From the NCBI GenBank assembly GCA_905372305.1, contig CAJPOP010000003.1, positions 62,001 to 126,000 on the forward strand: 64,000 nt of DNA. The letters are read 5' to 3'. This document shows, in pieces, positions 16,359 through 24,933 of the stretch. Numbering within the stretch: position 1 is the stretch's first letter; each line of letters opens with the position of its first letter. The notes under the pieces were generated by a model that did no database searches, was not told where the DNA came from, and saw only the letters and a list, made by a program, of their open reading frames with translations. The stretch is from Candidatus Saccharimonadota bacterium. Lineage in GTDB: Bacteria; Patescibacteriota; Saccharimonadia; Saccharimonadales; Saccharimonadaceae. A program made the position numbers and the translations under genes.

Positions 16359-17270
16359 CTATCTATAAAACGACCGCTGATCTACTCTGACATCAATATA
16401 TGCTGGCGTTATCCCCTGTCCATCCAAGTGTTTTATAGTAATAATCGCCTGCTTAACTTGCGGCTCAGCTGCCCTGTCCACCGTCATTCGTATATAATAA
16501 TCCCTACCATCAACCTTAAACCAAACCTGGCGCACTGTGCCAGCTGGCAGTGTCGCCTCTGACACTTTTAGGTTATTTTGGGTGAATAAGGACACCGCCT
16601 GGCCTAAAAAACTTAAAAATTGCCGGTTAATAACCTCTTGGCCGCTTTTGGCAGGGATACCGCTTTCATCCTTGACAGCTACCGTCGGCGCGTCAAAATA
16701 ATTCTGCTCAAATGTCACGCCGCTTTCATCGACAAAATACACTTTACTACCAGACGACCATTGAGCAACTGGTTGGCGAAATTGCAATTTTACTGATGAT
16801 GAGGCCAAAGATTCGCCCTCGATTCGAATCGTTTTTACCTCCGGAGCTTGCTGTAAAAAGAAGTTTATCAAACTATTATTATCCAAAAAAAATCGGAATC
16901 TTTCAGCTGGACGCGACGCATAATAGTCGTTAAGGATTTTAATATATTTGGCGGCGTTACCAGAGCTCTTCGGGTCGGGAGTTTGAACTGAAATATTAAT
17001 CGTCAGCTGAGACAGTAAATATAACACAACTGCAAGCCCGCATACCGCGCCGAAAAAACGCCGGCTGGCTTTGCGCCGCTTTTTAATCAGCCGGTGCGCC
17101 TCCAGCCGCTCGGATGTTTCCATCGGCGAAGCTGTCTGGCGGCTGTTTAGCGTTCGGTTGCGCCGGTATGATTGCGCCGGTATATCATCATAAATTTCAG
17201 CCTGACGCCTCGCAGCAATCTCGCGGCGCGTCAACTTAGGTTCTTTCTTTTTCAGAAAGCCAAATTTCAT
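16359..17270 (-). CDS. ftsQ: Cell division protein FtsQ/DivIB-like
   Basis: The 303-residue protein has a charged cytosolic N terminus, one membrane segment (about 72-92) and an extracellular part with a POTRA-like region. This is the FtsQ/DivIB layout, in which the protein bridges early and late divisome parts. Sequence conservation is weak, and the call leans on its place directly after murG, with a 4-nt overlap. It is the last gene of the dcw cluster here; no FtsA or FtsZ gene follows. Confidence 0.7.
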   Translation of the reverse strand: MKFGFLKKKEPKLTRREIAARRQAEIYDDIPAQSYRRNRTLNSRQTASPMETSERLEAHRLIKKRRKASRRFFGAVCGLAVVLYLLSQLTINISVQTPDPKSSGNAAKYIKILNDYYASRPAERFRFFLDNNSLINFFLQQAPEVKTIRIEGESLASSSVKLQFRQPVAQWSSGSKVYFVDESGVTFEQNYFDAPTVAVKDESGIPAKSGQEVINRQFLSFLGQAVSLFTQNNLKVSEATLPAGTVRQVWFKVDGRDYYIRMTVDRAAEPQVKQAIITIKHLDGQGITPAYIDVRVDQRSFYR

Positions 17271-18430
17271 TTACGCCTGCCCTGCCGGCGAATTGTAGTT
17301 AATATCATATTTGACATATCGCGAGCAGCGTTCGGCTTGGCAAATTTGCCAAAATTATTGCCCAAACCTTGCAGAATTTTCTGAGACCGCAGCAAGCCGA
17401 TAATTTTCTTTGCCAAAATCTGGCTGTCATCATCCAGCTCGTCCTCTGTCACAATCACTGCTGCCAGCGCCTCTTGATACACCTTAGCATTCTTTAACTG
17501 ATGTCCAGCCGTCAGCCGGCCGTTTGGAATAATGATAGTCGGTTTGTGTAACGCCGCCAGCTCCAACAGCGTCGTCGCGCCTGCCCTGGTCACCACCAAA
17601 TCAGCCGCCGCCAGAACTTCCGCCATACCGTCATGGACGAAAGCTTGCAGACGCCAACCGTCGCATTCGCTGACCGCTTCCTTCAATTGCTCATATTGCA
17701 AATTGCCAGAAATTAAAAACACCGACGATTCAGCCAACAAATCCTCCCGAACTGCAACCACCGCCTCATTTATCCTGGCTGCGCCCAAACCGCCGCCAGT
17801 AATCACCACGAGCGGCCGATTCGGATCAAATTGCAGCTTGGATTTCAATTGGCGGCGCTCCTCGTCTGTATACGGCCTGAACTCTGCCGCAACTGGAATA
17901 CCGACATACTTAGCTTTTTCCGGCGGATAACTATAATATTTAAGCGGCGCGCCCGTGCCAATCGCCTTAGCGAACGGGCTTAACAGCCGATTAGTTAATC
18001 CCGGGTGAGCATCAGAATCGTGCAGCACCAGCGGAATTTTAAGCAGCCGAGCCGCGTAGCCAGCCGGCAAACAAACATAACCGCCCTTAATAAAAATCAC
18101 ATCCGGCCGCCAAATCAACAACTTGATAAAGCTTTGGCAAAACCCGATAGCCACCTTAAAAGCATCGCGGATATTTGGCAGTAAAATTGACGGACGAAGA
18201 TGAAAACTAATGCTTTTACCATGATAGCGCCGCAATTTTCCAGCAGCAATCAACTCAACCGGAATAGTCTCGTCAAACTTGCTAAAAATTCCGCGGGCGC
18301 GGGCGCCAAACTTTCGATCGCACCAAAACCGCAGCTCATGATCGCCTGATTTTTTCAACTCCCTAAATACGGCTACCACTGGCGTAACGTGTCCGCCCGA
18401 ACCGCCGCCGACCGCTAAGATTCTTGCCAT
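17267..18430 (-). CDS. murG: MurG, lipid II-forming GlcNAc transferase
   Basis: MurG adds GlcNAc from UDP-GlcNAc to lipid I at the inner face of the membrane. The N-terminal GGGSGGH loop (8-14), the HDSDAHPGL segment and the GGGLGAARINE nucleotide-binding loop are clear. The product is 387 aa. Its start overlaps the 3' end of ftsW by 68 nt in another frame, and its end overlaps ftsQ by 4 nt. Confidence 0.95.
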   Translation of the reverse strand: MARILAVGGGSGGHVTPVVAVFRELKKSGDHELRFWCDRKFGARARGIFSKFDETIPVELIAAGKLRRYHGKSISFHLRPSILLPNIRDAFKVAIGFCQSFIKLLIWRPDVIFIKGGYVCLPAGYAARLLKIPLVLHDSDAHPGLTNRLLSPFAKAIGTGAPLKYYSYPPEKAKYVGIPVAAEFRPYTDEERRQLKSKLQFDPNRPLVVITGGGLGAARINEAVVAVREDLLAESSVFLISGNLQYEQLKEAVSECDGWRLQAFVHDGMAEVLAAADLVVTRAGATTLLELAALHKPTIIIPNGRLTAGHQLKNAKVYQEALAAVIVTEDELDDDSQILAKKIIGLLRSQKILQGLGNNFGKFAKPNAARDMSNMILTTIRRQGRRK

Positions 18431-19652
18431 CGCTCCCCTCCTCTAATGGTTTATGTGATGTGTATCTGGAAATCTGAAAAACTAACCCAAGTGCCGCGGC
18501 AATAAACATCATACTAGTACCACCGTAGCTCAACAGCGGCAGCGGAATCCCCGTCAGTGGCGCCACGCCGGTCATCGCAGCGATATTCATAATAACATGC
18601 GACGCTACCCAGCCAAATACGCCAGCCGCAGCCAATCGCAGCCGCATGTCCGGCAATCTGGCAGACACGCGCAAAATTGACAGCAACAGCGCCGTAAAAA
18701 GCGCTAAAATCGCCATCAAGCCGAGAAAGCCGAACGTCTCGCCCATTACCGCGAAAATCGAGTCGTTAATCGCCTCGGGCAGATAGCCGGTCGCCTGCAC
18801 GCTCTTGCCAATCCCCAGGCCCAGCAGTCCGCCAGAACCAATTGCAATCCGCGCCTGCTGAATATGATAATCGCCGTCATCCTGGCTAGCTGAACGGCGG
18901 CTGTCGCCCTGTAAGAACGTTACTACGCGCTCAATCCGATGCGGCGACATAGCGATCATCAGCACGCCGAGGATCAATACCGCGCCCAGCACCTTGGCGA
19001 TAATCTTTCCATCCATCCCAGACACCACCAGCATTGCCATGATAATCGCCACCAGCGACATGCCAGTCCCCAAATCCTTTTGCAAGAACACCACGACGAT
19101 TAACGAAATCCCTGCCAATACCGCCACCGGCACAAGCGTTTCCTGTATATCGTTGATCTTCTCCTGTTTGACGCGTTTGCTTAAAAACCCCGCCAGAAAC
19201 ACCAGCACGCCGTATTTTAGCAGCTCCGACGGCTGAAGGCTGCCTAATTGCCCCAAATAAAACCAGCGGTAAGCCCCGTTCGTGCCTTTGGCAATTGGCA
19301 GATGGAGAATTGCGCCCATAATTACCAGCAGCACGCATAAAACCAGCCCGGTTAAAAAAATCTGTTTCGCATACTTATTAAACCACTTCAATGGCAGCAG
19401 CGCGCAAATTGCAAACGCTGCAATAGCGATAATAACGCTAGCCAACTGCTTATTAAAGAAAAAGTTACTATCATAATGCGTACCGTATGCGTAATTTAGC
19501 ACATTTGCCCGCTGCGGCCCCAGCGCGTACATGACCACCAGCCCCAGCATTAATAGCAACCCCATATACAGAGCAATCTGATACATCGGTCGATGGCGAC
19601 GAACCGGCACAACTTTGCTGGCGTTGCGCTTAGGGACGGCTAAACTACGCAA
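18363..19652 (-). CDS. ftsW: FtsW, SEDS-family glycan polymerase
   Basis: The 429-residue integral membrane protein has about ten helices and SEDS motifs such as YRWFYLG near the middle and PLPLLSYGGTSM near the C terminus. SEDS proteins polymerise lipid II together with a class B PBP, which is encoded two genes upstream. The last 22 codons or so overlap the start of murG and encode a basic tail (SGRRRFGRTRYASGSRI). Confidence 0.94.
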   Translation of the reverse strand: MRSLAVPKRNASKVVPVRRHRPMYQIALYMGLLLMLGLVVMYALGPQRANVLNYAYGTHYDSNFFFNKQLASVIIAIAAFAICALLPLKWFNKYAKQIFLTGLVLCVLLVIMGAILHLPIAKGTNGAYRWFYLGQLGSLQPSELLKYGVLVFLAGFLSKRVKQEKINDIQETLVPVAVLAGISLIVVVFLQKDLGTGMSLVAIIMAMLVVSGMDGKIIAKVLGAVLILGVLMIAMSPHRIERVVTFLQGDSRRSASQDDGDYHIQQARIAIGSGGLLGLGIGKSVQATGYLPEAINDSIFAVMGETFGFLGLMAILALFTALLLSILRVSARLPDMRLRLAAAGVFGWVASHVIMNIAAMTGVAPLTGIPLPLLSYGGTSMMFIAAALGLVFQISRYTSHKPLEEGSDGKNLSGRRRFGRTRYASGSRI

Positions 19653-20682
19653 TATGACCCCCCGCTAAAGCCAGCATCACGCCGATAAACGCCATCACGC
19701 AGCCAATTACCCAAAACCGCATCGTCACCTTGGTTTCCGGCCAGCCAATAGCCTCCAAATGATGATGAATTGGCGCCGATAAGAAAATCTTGCGCTTAAA
19801 GAATTTTTTACTGGCAATCTGTATCAAACTAGATCCCGCCTCAATCACAAACAACAGCCCAATTACTGGCAGCAGCAACAGCGAATCCGTCAGCATCGCC
19901 ACCACCCCTAAACTAGCACCGTAAGCAAAGCTGCCAACATCGCCCATGAAAAACCGCGCCGGATAAATATTAAACCACAAATAACTCAGCAGCACGCCGA
20001 CCACCGTAAAGCAAAATCCTGCCAGCAGTACCTGCTGCTGCAACAGCGCAATCACCCCGAACGCGCCGAAACTAGCACCCAAGAGACCGCCAGCCAGCCC
20101 GTCCATGCCATCGGAAATATTAACCGCATTACCAGTCGCCACCACCGCAAATGCAAACAACGGGATGATCAGCCAACCGACATTCACATCTCCCATAAAC
20201 GGCACATGAAAACTCATCAAGCCTAATTTGACGAAGAAGAACCATCCGAGAACCGCGCCAATAAGCGTAATTAGCGCAAACTTCACTGGACTGCGTAAGC
20301 CTGCCGCACCGCCGCCTGTACCGCGAATATTGATAATATCATCGATCAAGCCAACCGCGCCGCCGCCCAGCAGCGCTGCCAGCGGCAGCCACGTCTGCGC
20401 TCGATCTAAATTACAGAAAAACGTCACTATAAAAATCGCGATCACGCCGATCACGCCGGCCATTGTCGGAATATTGCGCTGCAATTTCGCCGCTTGAAAC
20501 TTGGCAAAAATCTTCAATTTCTTACCGTCGGTACTCTCTGAGCGCTGCCGCTTCCAAAACCGGTATCGGTAAGCAAAAAACGTATAAATCGGCGTTAAAA
20601 ACATCGCCAATAAAAACGCCCCGACGCTGAGTAAAAATACGTGCGTCAATTCGTTAGTCATTGTTTGTAAAGCGGTTGCCAT
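19645..20682 (-). CDS. mraY: MraY, phospho-MurNAc-pentapeptide translocase
   Basis: MraY makes lipid I by joining UDP-MurNAc-pentapeptide to undecaprenyl phosphate. Signature segments are GLIDD (Asp pair), NISDGMDGLAGG, FMGDVGS and APIHHHLEA. The product is 345 aa with about ten membrane helices. It overlaps the ftsW start by 8 nt. Confidence 0.96.
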   Translation of the reverse strand: MATALQTMTNELTHVFLLSVGAFLLAMFLTPIYTFFAYRYRFWKRQRSESTDGKKLKIFAKFQAAKLQRNIPTMAGVIGVIAIFIVTFFCNLDRAQTWLPLAALLGGGAVGLIDDIINIRGTGGGAAGLRSPVKFALITLIGAVLGWFFFVKLGLMSFHVPFMGDVNVGWLIIPLFAFAVVATGNAVNISDGMDGLAGGLLGASFGAFGVIALLQQQVLLAGFCFTVVGVLLSYLWFNIYPARFFMGDVGSFAYGASLGVVAMLTDSLLLLPVIGLLFVIEAGSSLIQIASKKFFKRKIFLSAPIHHHLEAIGWPETKVTMRFWVIGCVMAFIGVMLALAGGHIA

Positions 20683-20684
20683 GG

Positions 20685-22427
20685 TTATCCCTTCGGTGCT
20701 AATTTCATATAATCAATCATCCAGTTGGAGATGTCCGTGAAAATCGGGCCGGCGTGGTAATTTCCCTGCAGGTTAATTCCTCTGCCCGGCGCCGCCACGC
20801 GTACCATTATGACATATTCCGCCCTATTTGCGCCACCATAGCCGATATAGGTCGCAATTGTCTCGTTTTGCGAATAATGACCGCTGACAACCGCTTCCGA
20901 TGTTCCGGTCTTGCCGCCAATTTCATATCCCGGCTTATCGTTCTTCGATAAAAACGACGAACCGCGCGCCGTCGCTAGCATACCGCGCATTTGCGACGAC
21001 GTCCCAGCACTGACCGTCTGGCGCAGCGCTTTATTCTCGGACGGATGGACTTTGCCGTTTTTATCAACCGACCCGCCAACAATCGCCGGCCTATAGTATT
21101 GCCCGCCATTAACAATCGACGAAAACCCAGCCGCCACCTGTACCATTGTCAAGTTCATGCTCTGCCCGTACGTCATTGCCGAATAACGGACTTCATTACC
21201 CTCGGCACTGTCCGGCGGATAAACATAACCTGCTGCCTCGTTCAATTCAATGCCGGTAGCTTGCCCTAACCCAAACCGGTCATGATAATAATCGTACAGC
21301 GTCTGGCGTGCTGGCAAATTGATCTGCGATCCATTACCAAGCCTCCGCACTGCCGTAATTGTACCCACATTCAACGAATTGTTAAACGCTCCCTGAATCG
21401 ATATCGGACCATTCAAACCGCGCAGCGCATTGCACATGGTCCTGTCAGCCACCTTAATACAATCAGTATTATTATAGACGGTCGACGGCGTAACCGCGCC
21501 TTTATCGATCGCCGCAGCAAAACTAAACGACTTAATAATTGACCCCGGCTCAAACGGCGTCATCGTAACATTATTCATAAAAACCGCGGCATTAGTTTGC
21601 TTGGCATATTCCGCCGGATTATACGACGGATAATTAGCCATCGCCAAAACTCGACCGTTATTTGGGTTCATAACGATAACGCTTCCTTCAGTAGCACGCG
21701 CTGCCTCGACGCCGTTTTTCAGCGCCGACTCAGTGTAGCTCTGAATATTCCGATCGACCGTCAAAGCAAGATTCTCCCCCGCCTTCGCCTCAATCCGAAT
21801 ATTATCCTTGCCCACTGTCAGCGGCACATTCCTGACGTCAGTCACTGCCTGTAATAAACCGTTCTGCCCCTTTAAGCGCTTTTCCAGCGCGCCCTCCACG
21901 CCGTATTGTCCGTCGCCAGCCGCGTTAACGAAGCCCAGCACGTGCGCCCCCAGACCGTTCTCCGGATAATCGCGAATCGACCCCTGCTGGTACAATATAC
22001 CGGTAAAATTCTTCTTTTTTAATTTTTCGGCTTGCGTTCTGGAAATATTCCTGGCTAAAACCTCGTAGCGAGACTTCTTATTATTCAGCTTAGCCTCGGC
22101 ATGATGAACCATCTCTCCGCCGGCGATTTCTTTCAAGCTAGTAATAATTTTACTGCGCTCGTTGTCTTCCACCGCCTGCGGATCAGCAATTACCGTATAA
22201 ATCATCCGATTCAGCACCACTGGCGCCAACGCCTGCCCGTCCATCATATAGATCTTACCGCGCTCTGCCGGAATAACAAATTGCCGCTGCTGGCTAGCCC
22301 GAGCCAACTCAGTATACATGCCATGCTGCAAAATCTGCAAGTAAAACAGCCTTAACACAAAAGCCGCCATCGCCAAGAGTAAAACGATGGCCAACCAGCC
22401 AGTTCTAGAATGTGTAAGCCGCTGCAT
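20685..22427 (-). CDS. ftsI: FtsI/PBP2-type peptidoglycan transpeptidase
   Basis: This class B penicillin-binding protein has one N-terminal membrane segment (about 11-31), a dimerisation domain and a transpeptidase domain. The catalytic motifs are SIIK (S296, K299), SLN (351-353) and KTG (506-508). It crosslinks septal peptidoglycan with FtsW. The length of 580 aa is normal. It ends 2 nt before mraY. Confidence 0.93.
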   Translation of the reverse strand: MQRLTHSRTGWLAIVLLLAMAAFVLRLFYLQILQHGMYTELARASQQRQFVIPAERGKIYMMDGQALAPVVLNRMIYTVIADPQAVEDNERSKIITSLKEIAGGEMVHHAEAKLNNKKSRYEVLARNISRTQAEKLKKKNFTGILYQQGSIRDYPENGLGAHVLGFVNAAGDGQYGVEGALEKRLKGQNGLLQAVTDVRNVPLTVGKDNIRIEAKAGENLALTVDRNIQSYTESALKNGVEAARATEGSVIVMNPNNGRVLAMANYPSYNPAEYAKQTNAAVFMNNVTMTPFEPGSIIKSFSFAAAIDKGAVTPSTVYNNTDCIKVADRTMCNALRGLNGPISIQGAFNNSLNVGTITAVRRLGNGSQINLPARQTLYDYYHDRFGLGQATGIELNEAAGYVYPPDSAEGNEVRYSAMTYGQSMNLTMVQVAAGFSSIVNGGQYYRPAIVGGSVDKNGKVHPSENKALRQTVSAGTSSQMRGMLATARGSSFLSKNDKPGYEIGGKTGTSEAVVSGHYSQNETIATYIGYGGANRAEYVIMVRVAAPGRGINLQGNYHAGPIFTDISNWMIDYMKLAPKG

Positions 22428-22456
22428 AATCGCTCTATTTAGTATATCATTTCAGA

Positions 22457-22795
22457 CTACCGCGCGTAACTAGTCTCGGTCGATGTCATGGCCGCCGCGA
22501 CATTGCTATTCTTCGCCCTCTCTAGCGATGTCAGCCGCGCATTTTGCACTTCCAATTCTGATTTTTTAGCGCTCAATTCATTTATCTGCGAGTCCAAATC
22601 CTGCGCCTCGTAGCCATAGGCCGTCGTTTTAATTGCCTGAGTCAAATAAATCAAGCCCAGTACTGTAATCATCAGCGCGACGAGCACTGTATGAGCGACA
22701 GGACCAAGTTTGACCCGAGATTGGAAACGTGTTGAGTTCTGGTTGCGCCGCATCTGAACGCCTGAACGTCGCGGAGTAAATGTGGTGGTTGTCAT
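22457..22795 (-). CDS. ftsL: FtsL-like small divisome membrane protein
   Basis: The 112-residue protein has a basic cytosolic N terminus, one membrane segment (about 32-50) and a C-terminal heptad-rich helix (LDSQINELSAKKSELEVQNARL). Size, topology and position between rsmH and ftsI fit FtsL, which recruits the FtsWI synthase. Conservation is too low for certainty. Confidence 0.72.
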   Translation of the reverse strand: MTTTTFTPRRSGVQMRRNQNSTRFQSRVKLGPVAHTVLVALMITVLGLIYLTQAIKTTAYGYEAQDLDSQINELSAKKSELEVQNARLTSLERAKNSNVAAAMTSTETSYAR

Positions 22796-22912
22796 TGCTT
22801 CTATTCTTATTTTTATTTATAATTTTTATTAGGGAAAGCTAGCCCGCCCCTTTTAGTATATTAGAACGGGCCGCTTCCGATTTAGAGTGTATATTCCGGA
22901 ATACGCGCTTTG

Positions 22913-22984
22913 TTAGCCGCGGCGTACCGCAACGGTCTCAGCTACTTCTGCGTCCTGGAATTGTACTTTGATGTGGATTGGCAT
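22913..22984 (-). CDS. Candidate 23-residue small protein
   Basis: An ATG at 22984 opens a 23-codon frame, beginning MPIHIKVQFQDAEV and ending with TAA at 22913. AAAGGAGGG, one of the best ribosome sites in the window, lies about 7 nt upstream. The position between rsmH and ftsL in a tight cluster is suggestive. It could be a small protein or a coupling leader for ftsL. I do not recognise it. Confidence 0.45.
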   Translation of the reverse strand: MPIHIKVQFQDAEVAETVAVRRG

Positions 22985-23006
22985 AGTGTCGCCCTCCTTT
23001 TTTGTT

Positions 23007-23927
23007 TTATTTTTTCACGGCGTAGCGAAACTGAGCGCTTCGACTGCGCGGATTGTGAACATCTTCTGTTCCAGACACCGGTTTCTTCTCCGGGATTATC
23101 AGCTCGGCCTCGTAGCCAGCAGCTGCTTGCTCCCAGAAATAGCGCTTGACCAATCGATCCTCCAGACTATGAAAGCTAATTATTCCGACTCGCCCGCCCC
23201 TGTTAAGGAGGCGTGGCAACAGTGGCAATAATTCCTCAACCAGCCGAAGTTCGTGATTGACTTCAATGCGCAGTGCCTGAAAAGTGCGAGTCGCCGTATG
23301 ATGTTTCATCCCGCCGCGACCGACAGTGTGCTTGATCAGATCAGCCAGCTCGGTCGTTCCCCGAATCGGCCTGGCGCTAACAATTGCCTGCGCAATCCGC
23401 CTAGCCCGCCCGGGACTTTCCTCGCCGTAACGAGTCATCAGCCGCGTCAGCTCATCAACCGAATACGAATTGATGATATCCGCTGCCGTAGTTTCCGTCC
23501 GATTATCCATCCGCATATCCAGCGGCCCGTCAAACCGAAACGAAAAACCTCTCTCTGCTCTGTCAAGCTGCGGTGACGACACCCCCAAATCAGCCAAAAT
23601 CACGTCAAATGTACGTCCCTGCTTGACCAAATCCTGCGCTGCGCTCACAAAATCCTTGTGAATCAGCGTCGCGCCTTTTTCGGCCAAATCGCCCAGCGTG
23701 CTAATCGCTTTATCATCGCGGTCAACCAGCACTGCGCCCAAGTAATTATCCGTCCTTCTTAAGAATTCCCTGGCGTGGCCGCCGTAGCCAGCCGTTAGGT
23801 CGAGATAATTCTCGCCCGTAGCTGGCCGCAACCTATCCAAGGTCACCTCAAGGAGTACGGGAACATGAATCGGTTCGCTCACTTGAAGCGCTTCCGACTG
23901 TGGTGGATGTTCTTTAATACTCATCAT
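23007..23927 (-). CDS. rsmH: RsmH, 16S rRNA C1402 N4-methyltransferase
   Basis: RsmH (MraW) methylates N4 of C1402 in 16S rRNA using SAM. Visible family segments are HVPVLLEVTLDRL, LDLTAGYGGHA, ILADLGVSSPQLD and ISFHSLEDRLVKRYF. I chose ATG 23927 (306 aa) because TACAAT ends 6 nt upstream, implying a leaderless mRNA; a longer frame to 23993 passes through this promoter. It is separated from mraZ by a MITE-like element. Confidence 0.95.
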   Translation of the reverse strand: MMSIKEHPPQSEALQVSEPIHVPVLLEVTLDRLRPATGENYLDLTAGYGGHAREFLRRTDNYLGAVLVDRDDKAISTLGDLAEKGATLIHKDFVSAAQDLVKQGRTFDVILADLGVSSPQLDRAERGFSFRFDGPLDMRMDNRTETTAADIINSYSVDELTRLMTRYGEESPGRARRIAQAIVSARPIRGTTELADLIKHTVGRGGMKHHTATRTFQALRIEVNHELRLVEELLPLLPRLLNRGGRVGIISFHSLEDRLVKRYFWEQAAAGYEAELIIPEKKPVSGTEDVHNPRSRSAQFRYAVKK

Positions 23928-24073
23928 TGCTTTATTGTAGCAGTCAGGTGCAAGATTTTCGAGATTTATCTCCGTACAGCGATTGCAGCCCAAGCGACCT
24001 TAAGTCGCCTGGCGCGTAAAGAGGAGTAAATCTCGACAAATCGCCGCGGCTGACACCACAACGTATAGCAATG

Positions 24074-24310
24074 CTCGAGATCACCTAACTGGATATTTAA
24101 TTCTGGCTGTTTTGTATTTGTGTTTTGTTTGTTTTTGTTGTCTTAAGAGTGGAAATGTGATGATTGTCAGTGACAACCATAGTTTCCAAAAGAGACTTAT
24201 GTGTGAGGTGGAGTTTTTTGGGAGGTGTTTTGAGGAAAGAACGTTGCCGTTTTTATCGTGGAGCAAATTGCCACCTGCCATCTTCAAATACCCAGATAGT
24301 TGATCTCGAG
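24074..24310. mobile_element. MITE-like inverted-repeat element between mraZ and rsmH
   Basis: The arms at 24074-24098 and 24286-24310 are 25-bp inverted repeats that agree at 22 positions, starting CTCGAGATCA at each end. The 187-bp interior is T/G-rich on the plus strand and contains the small palindrome TTGTC-AGT-GACAA. It is unlike the flanking GC-richer genes. No transposase is present, which fits a non-autonomous element or a long RNA hairpin in the mraZ-rsmH transcript. I see no clear target duplication. Confidence 0.6.
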
Positions 24311-24345
24311 AGGTTTTCAAATTGTTAAGGTACTAGCTCAGCTAA

Positions 24346-24714
24346 TCAATCCGCATTCTCAGCCGCCATCAGCCGAAAATACGCGCCCGCCCGCACCGCC
24401 ACGACTTCCCGGTCAATACCGGCATAGTCGAGTAGATGCTGCTCAATCGTCACTCGCCCCTGTTTCTGGTCGAGCGCCGAGGCGGTTTTACCGCGGCGAA
24501 ACTTGACGTTCAGGTCGGCCACGCGCTCATCCAGAATACTTCCGGTCAGTGCGCCCTCCACTTCCCGATCCCAGACTTGCTGCGGATACAAGTGAAGATA
24601 TTTGCCAAACCCGCGGGTCAACACGACGCCGGACGCAAACTCCGCCCTGAGCTCTGCCGGGATCGTCAAGCGCCGCTTGTCGTCCAACTTCCGCTCAAAG
24701 TAATCTGTCTGCAC
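24346..24714 (-). CDS. mraZ: MraZ, dcw-cluster transcription regulator
   Basis: MraZ is an AbrB-fold protein that binds TGGGN repeats upstream of its own operon. The 122-residue product shows the first domain (YFERKLDDKRRLTIPAELR) and a second copy (RRGKTASALDQKQGRVTIEQHLL). The start is a GTG at 24714 with a GGAGGAAGG ribosome site. Four TGGGTA boxes upstream support autoregulation. Confidence 0.94.
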   Translation of the reverse strand: MQTDYFERKLDDKRRLTIPAELRAEFASGVVLTRGFGKYLHLYPQQVWDREVEGALTGSILDERVADLNVKFRRGKTASALDQKQGRVTIEQHLLDYAGIDREVVAVRAGAYFRLMAAENAD

Positions 24715-24804
24715 GTCGTCCTTCCTCCGTGGTAGATTAGTTGGTTTTTCTAGTGGATGTTTGTTTTGGTTGGTGTTGCCATCAACTTTCGTTCCACTGA
24801 CTCC

Positions 24805-24858
24805 ACTATACTACCCACAACTACCCACATGCAAGCCCTTTTACCCACTTTTTACCCA
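24805..24858 (-). promoter_or_regulatory. mraZ promoter with four MraZ-type TGGGTA boxes
   Basis: On the minus strand, TTGCAT (24834-24829) and TATAGT (24810-24805) are 18 bp apart. TGGGTA boxes begin at plus positions 24812, 24822, 24842 and 24853, spaced 10, 20 and 11 bp apart, so they lie on one face of the helix. Two of them fall inside the promoter spacer, where bound MraZ would block polymerase. Confidence 0.75.
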
Positions 24859-24876
24859 TTTCCCTACCAAACTAAA

Positions 24877-24902
24877 ACTTTTCCACGGTTTTGTGGAAAA
24901 GT
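24877..24902 (-). terminator. Terminator after the 24934 gene
   Basis: ACTTTTCCAC pairs perfectly with GTGGAAAAGT over a 6-nt loop. On the minus strand a T-rich tail follows. It insulates the dcw promoter from the upstream gene. Confidence 0.75.
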
Positions 24903-24933
24903 CTAGTGGTGTTATATTTATTTCAGACGCTAA

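Noticed and set aside
17532..17930. 132-codon plus-strand frame opposite murG
   Set aside because: Antisense shadow of a conserved gene with no ribosome site or promoter.
24081..24320. 79-codon open frame on the minus strand between mraZ and rsmH
   Set aside because: It lies almost exactly within the inverted-repeat element, has no ribosome site, and its composition follows the T/G-rich interior.
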